Source: Limnephilus marmoratus (lineage: Eukaryota; Arthropoda; Insecta; Trichoptera; Limnephilidae). From it: a stretch of 64,000 bases of DNA. The notes under the pieces are model-generated. The model searched no databases, was not told the DNA's origin, and worked only from the letters and a program-made list of their open reading frames with translations. Made by a program: the position numbers and the translations under genes. Location: contig OU862917.1 of NCBI GenBank assembly GCA_917880885.1, positions 51,258,727-51,322,726 of the forward strand, given 5' to 3'. Positions 18,729 through 31,000 of the stretch are shown here, in pieces; within the stretch, counting starts at the first letter, position 1, and the number at the start of each line of letters is the position of its first letter.

Positions 18729-20240
18729 GCTTTTGGCCGTAAAAATCTTAAAACTTATCAGTAATAAAGTAGATTTAATCCAAAACAAAGTAATGGATTG
18801 GTTTTTGTTTTTGATCTTATGAAAACACTACTAATTATTATTACTAAATTAACGAAATTAATTACTGATTATTATTATTACTTACATTAATTAATTAATT
18901 GTTTGCTGTTATAGTATGATATTAACAACAATGGAATTTCCAAAGGATTTAGTCGCCTAATTAGCGGGAATAACCGCCATTGGAATTTCTAAATTTTGTT
19001 TCGCAGCGTATAATTAGGAATCGTCTGAAATATTGTTTTTAGAATCCAGTTTTATGTTATTCCGAAAATCGGATTTTAGAGGGTCGAATAAGTTATAAAA
19101 TATAAATATTAATAATATAATGGAAGAGTGTCTTTCGAGTTTGGGTTTTTCGAAGATTTTACTGTACGTTAATCCCCGTGTGAAATTTTGGGAGTGCACT
19201 TGGTATCTGTTCGACTATAGTCGTATCATTCGTGTTGTTTTAGTCATTTTAGTTAAACGTATTTTGTCCTCTGCAAATAAAATTCTCCCTTGGGTTTTTC
19301 AAGTAAGCTCCCAACCTTTAGAAATAAATGTATTCGGCCTGATATTATATGGGGATATTCCTTTACCGATAAGGAACAAAAGGTTAATTTCTTAAATTGT
19401 TTATTTTTAAGTAGTTATGTATACCTGTACATTGCAAATAGAACCCATAGAAAGGGTTTGCTGGCGGCTCTTTTATGACCCGAACTAAATGAACTTAATC
19501 TCTTAGTTTTAAGTACCTTAACATTAAGTTAGTTTGTACCTAATGGTGTGCCCGTTTTGGCAAACTTTTAAAAGTAATTTTATTGTTTTATTGGGGGTTA
19601 AATTTAAGAATTTGAGATCTGGGAATTTTTAATGTTAGTCGCCACCATTTCTCCATTTCAGTATTGTATGATGTACTTTTATTGGTGGCCCTTTTTGCCG
19701 ACTCTAGGCAATTGTTTTATTGCGGGATTTTAAAATTCAGTTTAGGAGCCGCTCAAATATTGTGTCCCACCATTTTTATACCTTTTGTGTTAGTGTATTT
19801 TTGCTTTAAATATGGTGATTTTTAGAACAGAGAGTTAGTCTTGCTGTTAGAGGGAAGTAGTGTGGTTGTTGCGGTGGAACTGGAAGACACACGAGGTGTA
19901 TCTTCAGTTGCGCAGAAGGAAGATAGGCCCTTTGCGTTAGTCTCGCTAGTAGAGTGAAGCTAGAAGGTACACGCTGTGTGCCTTTACTTGTGTAATTATA
20001 CTGAAGCAGGGAGGTACGAGTTCAGTATTGGAAAACTGACAATAGAGAGATCGAAGAAGAGACTTCGATATTTGTCAGTGTGGTGTGGTCGTGGACCACC
20101 CGAGTGAGGGTAAATAGACCCTCTTGTAATAATTGTATTTATTGCATTAAATAAATTGTGCTGAAGAAGAAGAAGAAAAAGAAGTGTTTTCATGCCAACT
20201 CCATTCTGTTGTGTTCTCGTACCACGATAGTAGAAATACC
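18729..20240. other. Unassigned; possible LTR-like or LINE-end material
   Basis: A reading at 19260-19478 ('NVFGLILYG', 'SFTDKEQKVNFLN') could be the C-terminus of a decayed element but I cannot place it. Around 20130-20200 a 'gcattaaataaattg' polyadenylation-like stretch precedes a GAAGAA run and 'tgttgtgttctcgtaccacg', which may be an LTR edge. Low confidence throughout. Confidence 0.25.
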
Positions 20241-20249
20241 CTTTAACTA

Positions 20250-21200
20250 ACATATTTTTAGTGTCACTAAAAGAAGGAAAATTTCCCACAAATTTAAAGA
20301 AGCAATTATAATCCCCATTCATAAAACAGGTTCTAAAAGCAACATTGGAAATTACCACCCAATCTCAATACTCACGGTATTTAGCAAACTATTTGAGCGC
20401 ATTATCTATGATCAAATTTATACTACAATTGTTCGCAACATTCAAAACCAAAAACACGGATTTTTACAAAAAAAGATCGGTAGGTACTAACAAATTTGGT
20501 AAATTTTACCGATTATTTATCGAGCAATACCGACAATAGAAACCAAATAGATGTGATCTATAATGACTACTCAAAGGCCTCCGATAAGGTAAACTATTTA
20601 ATTTTAATTAAAAAATTAAATCAATTAGGCATTCATGGTGACTTACCTACTCCGATGGCTCACTTCATATCTTTCGAGTAGACTCCAATGCGTCTCAGTT
20701 GAGGGATCAAAGTCCAGCTTCTTTTCCGTGCCCTCCGGCGTACCTCAAGGTTCTCATCTAGGCCCATTATTATTTAATGTGTATATTTATGATATTCACA
20801 AATGTTTTTTACACTCTAATTATCTAGCATACGCAGATGTTAAAAAAATATTCCTAGTTGTCAAATCAATCGAAGACTGCATTAAACTTCAAGAGGATCT
20901 CAATCGTCTTTTTGTCTACTGTGAATTGAATAAACTAGTCATGTCATAAATATCTCAAAATGTAATAAAATATCATTTACACGTAATAAAAATAAAATTT
21001 CATTTGATTATACACTAAACGGGACACTTATCAACGAAGTTGAATCTATCAGGGACCTTGGGGTAACACTTGATTCTAAATTAAACTTTATCCAACACAC
21101 TATTGAAGCCATCAACAAAGCCAACAAATTGTTTCACAGCGTAGACATTTTTAATTTAAACCTTCAGAAGTATCTAATAGCAGTAACGCGTGCGATATTG
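20250..21200 (+). pseudogene. LINE reverse transcriptase, 5'-truncated and inactive
   Basis: The RT order is preserved across three frames: fingers 'NYHPISILTVFSKLFERI', motif A eroded to 'YNDYSKASDKV', motif B 'SGVPQGSHLGPLLF', motif C reduced to 'YADVKK' (second Asp lost), then 'VESIRDLGVTLDSKLNF'. Loss of catalytic Asp residues shows it is dead. Related to the two LINEs at 21423 and 49622. Confidence 0.85.
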
Positions 21201-21422
21201 GATTGATACGGGGTGTGGAAGGTATCGAGAGCATCTCATATCCTTATCCTATATTCTTCCTCCCCTCCCCCTCCTCTCCCCTTCCTCTCCCCTTTCTAAG
21301 CCTAAAATTTAGTTTAAGGTAAATTAAAACTCCATCTCCAAACAATATGGCTTTTGTTCAAATAAATCTACACTGACCAATTTACTAATATACGAAAACT
21401 TCATATCTTAATCTTTAGCCAA

Positions 21423-22735
21423 CAGGTGCCAGGTTGACTCAATATACACAGATTTTAGCAAGGCCTTTGACAAGGTGTGTCACAAAATACTAATCAATAA
21501 ATTGGCGAAACTTGGGATTTATGGTAGCTTATTAAATTGGCTTGTTAGTTATTTGTCCAAAAAAATGGCACAGAGTCTTACAAATTTATAGCAACAAGTG
21601 GAGTGCCGCAAGGCTCCCATTTAGGGCCCATTTTGTTTATTATATTTATAAATGATATTGTTGATATATTTACTGACATAAATGTGCTACTGTTTGCCGA
21701 TGACATGAAACTATATAAAGAGATTAACCACATTAATGATTGTATTATACTTCAAACTAACTTGATATATCTTTTTGAATGGTGCTCTATCAACAAACTA
21801 GGATTAAATATAAATAAATGTCAGTTCATTCATTTTGCCAAAATAAATAATCCTATTATTTTTCAGTATTCTTTAAATGATGAAAATTTAAATTGTGTTA
21901 GTGAAATTATGGATCTAGGCATTATGTTCGACAGTAAACTCACCTTTGTATGTCATATTAATAATATTATCAACAAAGCCCTAAAGACTCTTGGTTTTGT
22001 TTTGAGAGCTGCAAAAGATTTCAATGATTTAGACACATTTATTATGTTATATAAAACCCTTGTCAGATGCCAACTTGAATACGTTATGGTCTCCCTTTTA
22101 CAACATTCATTCAGACAACATTGAAAAGATTCAACGGAAGTTTCTAAGGTTTATAAACTATAAATTGCATATTCCTATACTAAACATTGATTACAATTAT
22201 CTCCTGGATAAAACGTCTCTATTGAAACTTTCAGAAAGAAGAATAAGCACAGATTTAATACTATTACATAAAATACTGTATTACAAAACTGACTGTTCTG
22301 AATTACTTCAATTTATCAATATCCATGTTCCCCAAAAAACATGTCGAAATTTATTACCCTTCTACTTCAATAACACCAGGACACTAGCTTATCAAAATTC
22401 TCCGTTTCCGAGACTTCACAGTCTCGGAAATAAATATTCTAATCTAGGTGATATATTTCATCTTAAAACTATTCAGTATAAACGTTGTATATTCTATCAC
22501 TTTTATTCTTCTAGGCACAAATAGATTTACATAATTTCTTCAATTTTTGTTTATATTGAATATGAGACTTCTTATCATTTTTACATAATATGTATTTTTA
22601 GTTTATTATTTGTTTGGTTGTTACACTGTTGTGTATTTTCTTTCCTCATTGTATTATATTTTCTTCATTGTTTGTTACTCAACTTATAAATTATAATGTA
22701 AAAGCCCATCAGGGCGTGTAATAAATAAATATTAG
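21423..22735 (+). pseudogene. LINE RT and C-terminus with 3' tail, 5'-truncated
   Basis: Motif A 'IYTDFSKAFDKV' (about 21450), motif B 'SGVPQGSHLGPILF', motif C 'LFADDMKLY' (intact Asp pair) and thumb 'IMDLGIMFDSKL' are present. One frameshift near 21570 and one near 22085 break the frame. The C-terminus continues 'NIHSDNIEKIQRKFLRFINY' to a stop at 22522. The 3' end holds the hairpin-like 'aagcccatcagggcgtg' and a TAAATAAAT tail at about 22697-22732. The same tail signature ends the LINE at 49622-52105. Confidence 0.87.
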
Positions 22736-23216
22736 CAAAAGAAACTCTTTTGGCTTCACTGTAGTTCACATGTATATTTATCTGTCTATTATATGTATAG
22801 GTATACCTAAGCTGTTTGTTTCTTACAAATAAAATAAATAAAAATAAAACAATGTTTTTTTTCCATTTCCTTAAGCCTGTCGTCAAAGGTTTTTGAAAAT
22901 TAATCGAGGATTGTATTTGTGGCATTATCGTCAGCACTTTGTTTATTTGCCCTCGTATTATTTTTAATTTTGTGGTTAAGTTGCAACGTCACTTTATATT
23001 GAGAGATATTAATAGTCAATGCGACCGGTTTTAAATTCAAACACCCTATGACAGCGCGGCTGGTGATTTGTTTACCAAAGTGCGAGATCTTCACGGTGAT
23101 GAAAATATTACTCACTTCACCGTTATTCAAAAAGGATTTATTAGATTTTTATTTTGTTATTATTGTGTATTTTAGCGCTTGTTGATCGGATATAATAACT
23201 TCACTTTATAAATTTA
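22736..23216. other. No feature recognised
   Basis: AT-rich DNA; the 76-90 codon minus-strand frames have no recognisable domain. Confidence 0.45.
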
Positions 23217-23600
23217 CTAGCTGGTATGCATGCATTGCTATGCCATTTAATAAAGGAATTGTTTCTCCCTACGTGTCCTTTCCCATTCGTCCCGTTACCC
23301 TTCCACCTCCCTTCCCTTTCCCGCATCCCCTTCCCCTCTCGCGTTCCCACTCCGCCTCCTCCACCTTCCCTCTCCCCACTCCACGACCCCCCTTCCCCCG
23401 TCCCGCGAACCCCCCTGCCGAGTTCTCCACCCCTCTTTTAGGTTCCCCCCACTCTCCCGCGAACCCCCTACCCGACTTCCGCTCCCTCCTCCCGCATTCT
23501 ATATATTCAGTCCCTGTAGGTACCTACATTCATTTTTCAAACAACTCGCATGCCGCCGGTTGCAATTTTTTTTTTATATAAATTTAATAATGCCAGAGCT
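23217..23600 (-). mobile_element. Helitron-like element, pyrimidine-rich centre
   Basis: The minus strand ends '...gcatgcataccagCTAG' at 23217, with T outside. The plus strand between 23268 and 23500 is strongly C/T-rich ('cccgttacccttccacctcc'). The same type of sequence occurs at 26140-26260 and, inverted, at 63250-63480. The long frames here are artefacts of base composition. Confidence 0.5.
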
Positions 23601-23754
23601 CACCAGTAGTTTTATACAAACCTTGTCGTGACAAAAACGAACAAAAAAAAGAATATATTTTTGAATGTAGCTATTACTTTGTGGTTATCCATTATAGAAA
23701 AATTAAATAATTTAACTTTGTATAAACCACTTATTTGATGCGCAAATCCGACCG

Positions 23755-23781
23755 GTTTCGGAACAAACGTTCCTTCGTCAG
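23755..23781 (-). ncRNA. Hammerhead ribozyme core (PLE-2, left arm)
   Basis: Minus strand: CTGACGA, stem II GGAAC-GTTT-GTTCC, GAAAC, then CGGTC. Confidence 0.82.
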
Positions 23782-23877
23782 GGAAAGCTTATACTAATTT
23801 GACAGTTTCGAACAATGTTTTATTATGGTAGGGGTGGAGCTGTTGCTAGATAATAATGTAGATTGGGTAGGTAGGTA

Positions 23878-24326
23878 TTAGTGTAGAGTGGGTGGGTAGG
23901 GGAACAAATCCATGATTGGGCTATATGACAATATTTTTTGTTTGTTAATAATAGATTCATTATTTTTAAGGGATTTTTTAATTTCCAAGGCTTCTAAGTT
24001 ATCTAAACGTTTTCCTTTATTATTAATATGAAGAATATTTATCCCTGTATTTTTTTCAAAACTATGGTTATTTTCAATGATATGGTTAGCAAACTCAGAG
24101 AAATTATTATTATTAAGACATCTTAAATGTTCTTTGATTCTGATTTCAAAATTACGAGTGGTTTTTCCAATATAAAATGAGGGACAATCATTGCATTTGA
24201 GTTTATATATTCCGGAATTAGTCAATTTATGGTCTTTATCTTTAGTATTTCTCAAAAAATTACCGATATTATTTCTTGTATAAAACGCTGGTTTAATATT
24301 AGAAGGAAGATTTTTGCAACATTGAA
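23878..24326 (-). pseudogene. GIY-YIG endonuclease of PLE-2 (left arm)
   Basis: The frame is open from 'NLPSNIKPAFYTRNN' through 'LKCNDCPSFYIGKTTRNF' (the GIY-YIG core; first block IYKLK, second YIGKT), 'RIKEHLRCLNNNNFSEFANH', 'TGINILHINNK', to a stop at 23878. It includes the whole nuclease domain and linker but not the RT. It is uninterrupted, about 149 codons, so only the missing RT makes it non-autonomous. Confidence 0.85.
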
Positions 24327-24330
24327 CTGA

Positions 24331-24635
24331 AAAAATTTTATATTGGAAAAACCACTCGTAATTTTGAAATCAGAATCAAAGAACATTTAAGATGTCTTAA
24401 TAATAATAATTTCTCTGAGTTTGCTAACCATATCATTGAAAATAACCATAGTTTTGAAAAAAATACAGGGATAAATATTCTTCATATTAATAATAAAGGA
24501 AAACGTTTAGATAACTTAGAAGCCTTGGAAATTAAAAAATCCCTTAAAAATAATGAATCTATTATTAACAAACAAAAAATATTGTCATATAGCCCAATCA
24601 TGGATTTGTTCCCCTACCCACCCACTCTACACTAA
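24331..24635 (+). pseudogene. GIY-YIG endonuclease of PLE-2 (right arm, N-truncated)
   Basis: Opens at FYIGKTTRNF without an ATG and stays open to the TAA at 24633-24635. Apart from the lost start it repeats the left arm's protein almost exactly, in the opposite direction. The break falls inside the GIY-YIG core. Confidence 0.82.
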
Positions 24636-24731
24636 TACCTACCTACCCAATCTACATTATTATCTAGCAACAGCTCCACCCCTACCATAATAAAACATTG
24701 TTCGAAACTGTCAAATTAGTATAAGCTTTCC

Positions 24732-24758
24732 CTGACGAAGGAACGTTTGTTCCGAAAC
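24732..24758 (+). ncRNA. Hammerhead ribozyme core (PLE-2, right arm)
   Basis: CTGACGA, stem II GGAAC-GTTT-GTTCC, GAAACCGG. Mirror of 23755-23781. Confidence 0.82.
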
Positions 24759-24840
24759 CGGTCGGATTTGCGCATCAAATAAGTGGTTTATACAAAGTTA
24801 AATTATTTAATTTTTCTAAAAAAAAGAATAATCCATTTGG

Positions 24841-26031
24841 GGCAATCTTTCGGAAGTTATGCGCGTACCTACATTTCGGCGATTCATTTTTATTTATAAA
24901 GTTTACATTTAACTGTATCGATTAATTACCCGAGTTTTAGATTCACATTAATTTCTTGATAATCCGAATAATCACAGAGAGCCAAATTTATCAACTGTGA
25001 AACGGTAGATAGGTAGAAGGTAATTATATTTTCGGAATTATTAATATTATAAAAAAAATGTATGTATAACAATTAGTTTGATAAACGAATTTATAATTTT
25101 CAAGCGGCTACAACATCAGATAATCATTTTCAAAGTTATGACTTTTTAAACTTTCAAACAGCTCTCCTGAACATTTAGCATAATGGCGCTTTAGCCATTT
25201 ATCCTTTCCAGCGTCGATATATATTTTCAAGAGCTATAAAACTTACAGTATTTAAGGAAAATATATGTGGTAAATCGGTAGAAATGTGGAAGCCAGACCT
25301 TTATCACACCATTCATTATTAATTAAGATAGTCAAATGACTTTTTGCGGTTTAACACAACGGATATTCTTTCTCATACAGATATTATTGTTGGGCGACCA
25401 AAAAAGATTCCTTGTGTGAAATTAAAACGTTATTTGTTTATTAGCAGCTTACAGTCACGCATCTTCCTGATTATGCAATGAAATACATTTTATATTATTA
25501 TACAGTTAATTTTTATAATTATTCGTGAAATCAGTCTTATCGGGTCAAATACTAATTTTTCGCAATTAATTTCCTTACACACTTTTGTTCTTCTTACCGA
25601 AATAACCGGATTTAACAAAATAATATAACACTGTTTATCTCTGTGACAATCGATATCCTGGGAATGACGTAGCACCAATGACTCCGGTAGTTGGTACACC
25701 AATTATTTTTAAACTATTACATTCATTAAAAGTTTATCAAGCAAATATGCAATACTTCACAGCATGACTGTCGCAATATTTGCACAGTTGAATAGTGACG
25801 TCAATAGACATTATCAAACCAAATGCTTTCATGAAGGTATTTAACAAACTAATAATCTTTTACAAATATTTTTAAGAAAGTTTGAAAGGGAGATATGTAC
25901 ATAAGAACGTCAGAGGAAGCCCATTGATATTTATAAATACAACGTTATTTATTAATTTGAAAAAAAAACAATTTTAATTAATATCTAAGCGTGAGCGAAA
26001 ATATTTAACAAAGCATGATTTATACAAAATA
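24841..26031. other. No feature recognised
   Basis: About 1.2 kb of AT-rich DNA without recognised repeats, tails or domains on either strand. This is one of the longest blank stretches and may be ancestral intergenic DNA. Confidence 0.5.
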
Positions 26032-26524
26032 CTAGCTGATCCGGCGAACTTCGTACCGCCTCAGAATCAAAAACTGTTTTCAACTTATTAGCTGAATTGA
26101 TCTAAATTGTTTCTCCCTGCGTATACCATACCTTGATCTAAATTATTTCTCCCTGCGTATCCTTTCCCCTCTCGCGTTCCCTCTCCCTCTCCCCACTCCA
26201 CTTCTCCCCTTCCCCCGTCCCGCTAACCCCCCTTCCTGAGTTCCTTTCCCCCCTCCCCCCTCCACCGGTTCACAGTTCAATATTATACCCCTTACAATAT
26301 TGCTGCAGTTCTTTCAAAATAGGAGAATTCGTTCCATACAAAATGTATGTGGAAAATAATTTTCTTCGGAGTGGAACACCCTTTACTTTTAGGGGTATGA
26401 AAAATAGATGTTGGTCGATTCTCAGACCTACCAGATAAGCACACAAAATTTCATCAAAATTGGTCCAGCCGTTTCGGAGGAGTATGGTAATAAACACCGT
26501 GACACGAGAATTTTATATATTAGA
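26032..26524 (-). mobile_element. Non-autonomous Helitron, 493 bp
   Basis: On the minus strand it starts TC-TAATATATAAAATTCTCG (5' end at 26524) and ends '...cgccggatcagCTAG' (26032). Flanking bases are A and T as expected. The words 'gtttcggaggagtatgg' and 'ctacc...ttcatcaaaattggt' are standard for this insect family. Confidence 0.75.
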
Positions 26525-27149
26525 TTATATTGTAGCAAAAATCTATCCAATGTCATACCATTTAATAAGTCAGGTAACGCTTCATACGTCATTCATAGGA
26601 TGTCTGGTATTGTTATATTATCGTGAAAACAAGCTTATGGGTCCGAGTGGTTAAAGAAACTCTGTGAATTTTTTTATACATCACATGTTAAATATCAGAT
26701 AACCAGAAGTGTTTTTTATATATTTTCGAAGCACGCTTTGCGATTTTTCCATCGAGGGAATTTTTTTTCCTTGGAAGTATGTTTAAATTGACAGTAATTT
26801 GGAATGCGCGGTAAATACGGAGCCACATTTATTTATTTAATTAATTATAATGTATTACAAAAAACATGGTAAGTAGATAACACATTATTCCCAATGAGTT
26901 AAGAAGAAACTCATTACGGGAAGGACAGACACATATGTATAAGTACATTTTACACGAAAATTACACGTTTTTAAAAAAAATACAACATATTGAAAAAAAA
27001 AGATGCTTTGTCAAGAATTTTAGAAATACTGAGAGACATTTAACAGTTTACTCAGAGGTGATGAAATGGGTTGTATTTATGTACTTAACTTAAATAACTA
27101 TTGACGTGTGATCAAAGTAAATAACAAATAAACTTCTATGGGTGAGCTG
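26525..27149. other. No gene recognised
   Basis: AT-rich; around 26822-26950 the text 'atttatttatttaattaatt' followed by 'taagaagaaactcattacgg' may be the 3' end of a minus-strand LINE. Confidence 0.35.
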
Positions 27150-27240
27150 GATCTAAAAAGGAATGTACCTCAACACAGGCCTAGTCCTAGTGAGGTTAAT
27201 TTTGTTTTGTATGTAAACATAAACATAAACTTTAAATATA
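27150..27240 (+). repeat. LINE 3' end fragment
   Basis: 'gtacctcaacacaggcctag', 'cctagtgaggtt' and 'tatgtaaacataaacat' match the LINE 3' terminus at 2790-3400. Confidence 0.5.
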
Positions 27241-28062
27241 TTTAATAACCTTGTTTAGCGTCTATTAGTTAATATAAGAATGTAACACTTTATACGTATT
27301 GTGTCATTGCTATTTATAAATTGTCTTGATCAATGAACTCAGGCGGCATGAAGGTGCGCAGTTCTTTTCGTCTGGGTTATAGTTCATTCCAAATATTTTC
27401 ATGCTGACTAACGCTTTTGACTGACTAACTCATTTCTGCTATATTTATATAGTAATTGTTTCGTGTTTATTTTTTTATAATGTTTAATGCCGTCTTGGTT
27501 TATCGATCAGTGAACCACGGAGACAATGGATGAAATTGCGATGCTTTTCCCGTCAGAATTTTCAAAGTAACTTTCAAGGTAACTACTTACAAACGCGCAA
27601 TGTAATTTCGAAAAGCAGCAACGGAATTTTTAAAATTAAATTGTCAAACGGTTGGTATTGTAAGATGTGCTAATTTGGAGAGGTTGAGATATCTTCATAA
27701 TGATCATTTAATAAAATATATCACAAATGGGTTTTCTCTTTTTGGGATGCTTCACTCACAAATATGTAAAAGAAACGTATCTATTCACATTTTTGTTATA
27801 ATTTTTGAAAAATGTAGTAATAATGTTCACACGTTCAAATGACATCAGTAAAAGATTTAACAAAATTCGCATAAATCATTAATAACAGATTTAATTTGCT
27901 TAATTTCCCCGAAGAATTCGAAGGAGCATGCACTATTGTTTAATCTCTATTCCAACTATGTCTTTAAAAGAGCCCTAAGTAATACTGAGAAGGGTCTGAA
28001 GATCAGCGGAGTTGTCATTAATAACTACAGGGGCCTAACTACAAAAATTGGTGTTTTGAGTT
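27241..28062. other. No feature recognised
   Basis: AT-rich flank of the long-TIR element; short frames only. Confidence 0.45.
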
Positions 28063-31000
28063 ATACTCCAGTCAAGATGTACATCCGTGCTTGCAAAAGG
28101 TCCGGTCATTCTGAATTTTTTATATGTTGTTAGGACTTAAACCAGTAATAAAAAAAAATTTTTGCAACTTCGAAAATGCTGTGCGAGCGGCGGTGGACCC
28201 AAAAAACCAGAAAATTTTCGGATTTTTTTCAGTTTTTGCTCAATATCTCAGTGAAGGAAGGGTCTGACCGGTATAATCAGTATACATACTTTTAAAGTAG
28301 ACTAAATTTGCTACAATTTGAGACCAAAGCAAGCTATATACAGTTATTGGTTTCCAAGATACAGTTCTTCGAAAATAGGCCATTTTTTCTAAAAGGTGAA
28401 ATTTTTTCAAAATGTTCACTTATTTTGTAAAATATTTTCTAAAACACGCATCCCTGGTCAAATATTATATGAAATAAAGTTGTAGTAAATTTAATTAACT
28501 TTCATTTAAGACTAAATTGATATCTGTAGACCTAACGGTTCTCTCAAGAACGCCAGATAACCAAAAATAGTCATAAGTGGGTTTTGGGGGAAATGCAAAT
28601 AAATTGTTCTCACGTCTTTTTATGGTTTTATTGTGCTGTGAAGTAAATCCATGAGACTAATCCATGAGACCATTTATTGTGTTGTGAAGTAAATCCATGA
28701 TGCGATCCATGAAAACCTATGGTGGGTTGACCCAAGAAAGGGGAATCTCCGACAGTGTTCTAGCAAGGTGGACTGCAGGAATGGTGTTTATGTTGAACAT
28801 TTGTGAAGAACTGGAAAGTTTTTGCAACATCTCATGTCCTACTGGAGAGCAGCATGTAAACATGAGACCTCCTCGAATCATCCAAGATAATTGTGATGTG
28901 GAAAAACTAAAAAACTGGTTTGCTCTCCACCCTCCATTTCCCAAAACTGACAGTTTGATTTCTATCAGTAGTGGCTTACTGGCAGGTCCTGAAATTAATT
29001 GCCACACAGCCCAGAGAGTTGGAACGGAGGGAGTGATGAAAATTGTTGGGCAAATGTACGAGAAGGGAGTAATAAAACGGAAAAATAAAGTTACCACGCT
29101 GGCATCGATCACCTCAACCGTTAAACTGCCGGACAAAAATAGAAGAGTGGCTGTGGATCCGCTCACAATTTTCCAGCGAGTGTGTATTGCAAAGCAATCT
29201 GAACAGGATTTATAGGATGACTTCAAGTTTGAATTGGCCCCGTTCCCGATGTCTCTGGTCAATGAACAAGGGATGCGCAAGGGCACAAAATCTACTCTGT
29301 ACTCTGCTTTCACTCCTCTTTCCAGCCACACGCCGATAGATTGGTGCCAGCACTCACGTCATTTTGGATGGTGGATACCTCTTGCACAAGGTCGTGTGGC
29401 AGCGGAAGAGCACGGTTCGAGCACTTTTGGCGCGTTATACCACCTACGTCCAAAACCACTTTGGGAAGAACATCTCCATCGTTTTTTATGGCTACCCCGA
29501 AGATGTTACAAAAAAAACACCAAAACAGCGGAACGACTCCGGCGCTACACAGCTCATTCCAGCTTATAACTCTTCTCTGTGACGCCTTTCAGAAGGAGTT
29601 TCTACTCCCAGAAGTGGCTGTTGCCGAAGAAGATGCGAATCGAGAGATCGTCATGATGGCGCTTTCAAAAAGAGCAGTAGCCGATCGGGTCGTCATAGTG
29701 GGAGAAGACGTCGACCTGCTCATTCTTCTCTCAATGGTTTAGGCGCTGAAGAGACAAATGTCTATCTCCAGAAGAGCACGAAGGGTGAAGCTGGTTGCTG
29801 TCACTACTCTACGACCTCCTACAACCACCAGGGCTCCCGGCAATTACCAGGAATGGCACTATTCACCCACGTGTTTACCGGGTGCGATACCACCTCAGCA
29901 CCGTTTGGCCAAGGAAAGGCCAAAATCACCACACTTCTGAGCAAGAAAGAACCACTTGCTGAGCAAGTGGAGGCATTCCTTCAGCCAGACTCCACCCCAC
30001 AAGCCGTGAGTGAAGCGGGCATCAAGTGCTTTGTGGCTCTATATGGGGGTGAGATCGCGAGGGATACTTTGGATTTCCTGAGGTATAAGACGTTTGTCAC
30101 TTCAACAAACATAAACCTCGCCCATTTGCCACCGACGGAAGATGCCGCAGGCCACCATGCAGCAAGGTGCTACCTCCAAGTGCAGAAGTGGCGGGGCATC
30201 AACTTAAATCCCACTGAATGGGGGTAGAAGCTGTCTTCTCAAGGACTCACCCCCATCCTCACCACGATGGATCCCGCACCTCCTGCCCTTCTGCGAAAAA
30301 TTTCATGTAAATGCAAGAAAGGATGCTCTGGGAGCTGCTCGTGCAGAGAGGCTGGGCTCCATTGCTCAGTCCTCTGTCAGTCATGCGGTGACAAATTGTG
30401 CATTAAAATCCCGGATGTGGAGCTGAAATGCTCGGACGATGAAGATGACCCGACTACAGACTGGGCGCCTCTCTCAGCGTCCATCACAGATATCGAGACA
30501 CCTTCTTCGTGCGAGCCTAAGCCCGGGCCATCTAAGATAAAAAGAAAGACATGATTTGGCAACCAAGACACAATACCTACATGATTTGTATTAGTTTAAT
30601 TTTTTGTTTACATGTAATTTGTCCTTATAGTAGGTACCATGATGTTTGTACAAGCATTTTAGTATGTAGATATATAAAACAATGTTTGAAGATGACGTAA
30701 TTCCCGAGAGATTTATTATCTTTTCTTTTTTTCATCAAAAATTTGTTAACAAAAACAAAAAAAATTGTAACTATTTGATAAATAAAACCATAAAAAGACG
30801 TGAGAACAGTGTATTTGCATTTCTCCCCAAAACCCACTTATGACGGTTTTTGGTTATCTGGCGTTCTTGAGAGAACCGTTAGGTCTACAGATAACAATCT
30901 AGTCTTAAATGAAATCAAATTAAATTTACTACAACTCTATTTCATATAATATTTGACGTGGGATGCGTGTTTTAGAAAATATTTTACAAAATAAGTGACC

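Larger units (their letters stand above)
23643..24840. mobile_element. Penelope-like element PLE-2, palindromic, 13-bp direct repeats
   Basis: AAAAAAAAGAATA flanks the element at 23643-23655 and 24828-24840. The body is an inverted pair: left arm to about 24326, right arm from about 24331, sharing roughly 450-500 bp with very few differences. Each arm ends in a hammerhead core and 'ataaaccacttatttgatgc'. The high arm identity suggests that this copy is younger than PLE-1. Confidence 0.87.

Noticed and set aside
19996..20358. 120-codon minus-strand frame
   Set aside because: Covers a GAAGAA run and the start of a LINE; no recognisable domain.
23226..23581. Proline-rich frames of 71 and 113 codons
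   Set aside because: The region is a C/T-rich Helitron-like stretch; the frames reflect composition and have no homologous wording elsewhere.
28717..29331. 204-codon minus-strand frame
   Set aside because: Shadow of the FEN1-like pseudogene; the plus-strand frame carries the conserved blocks.
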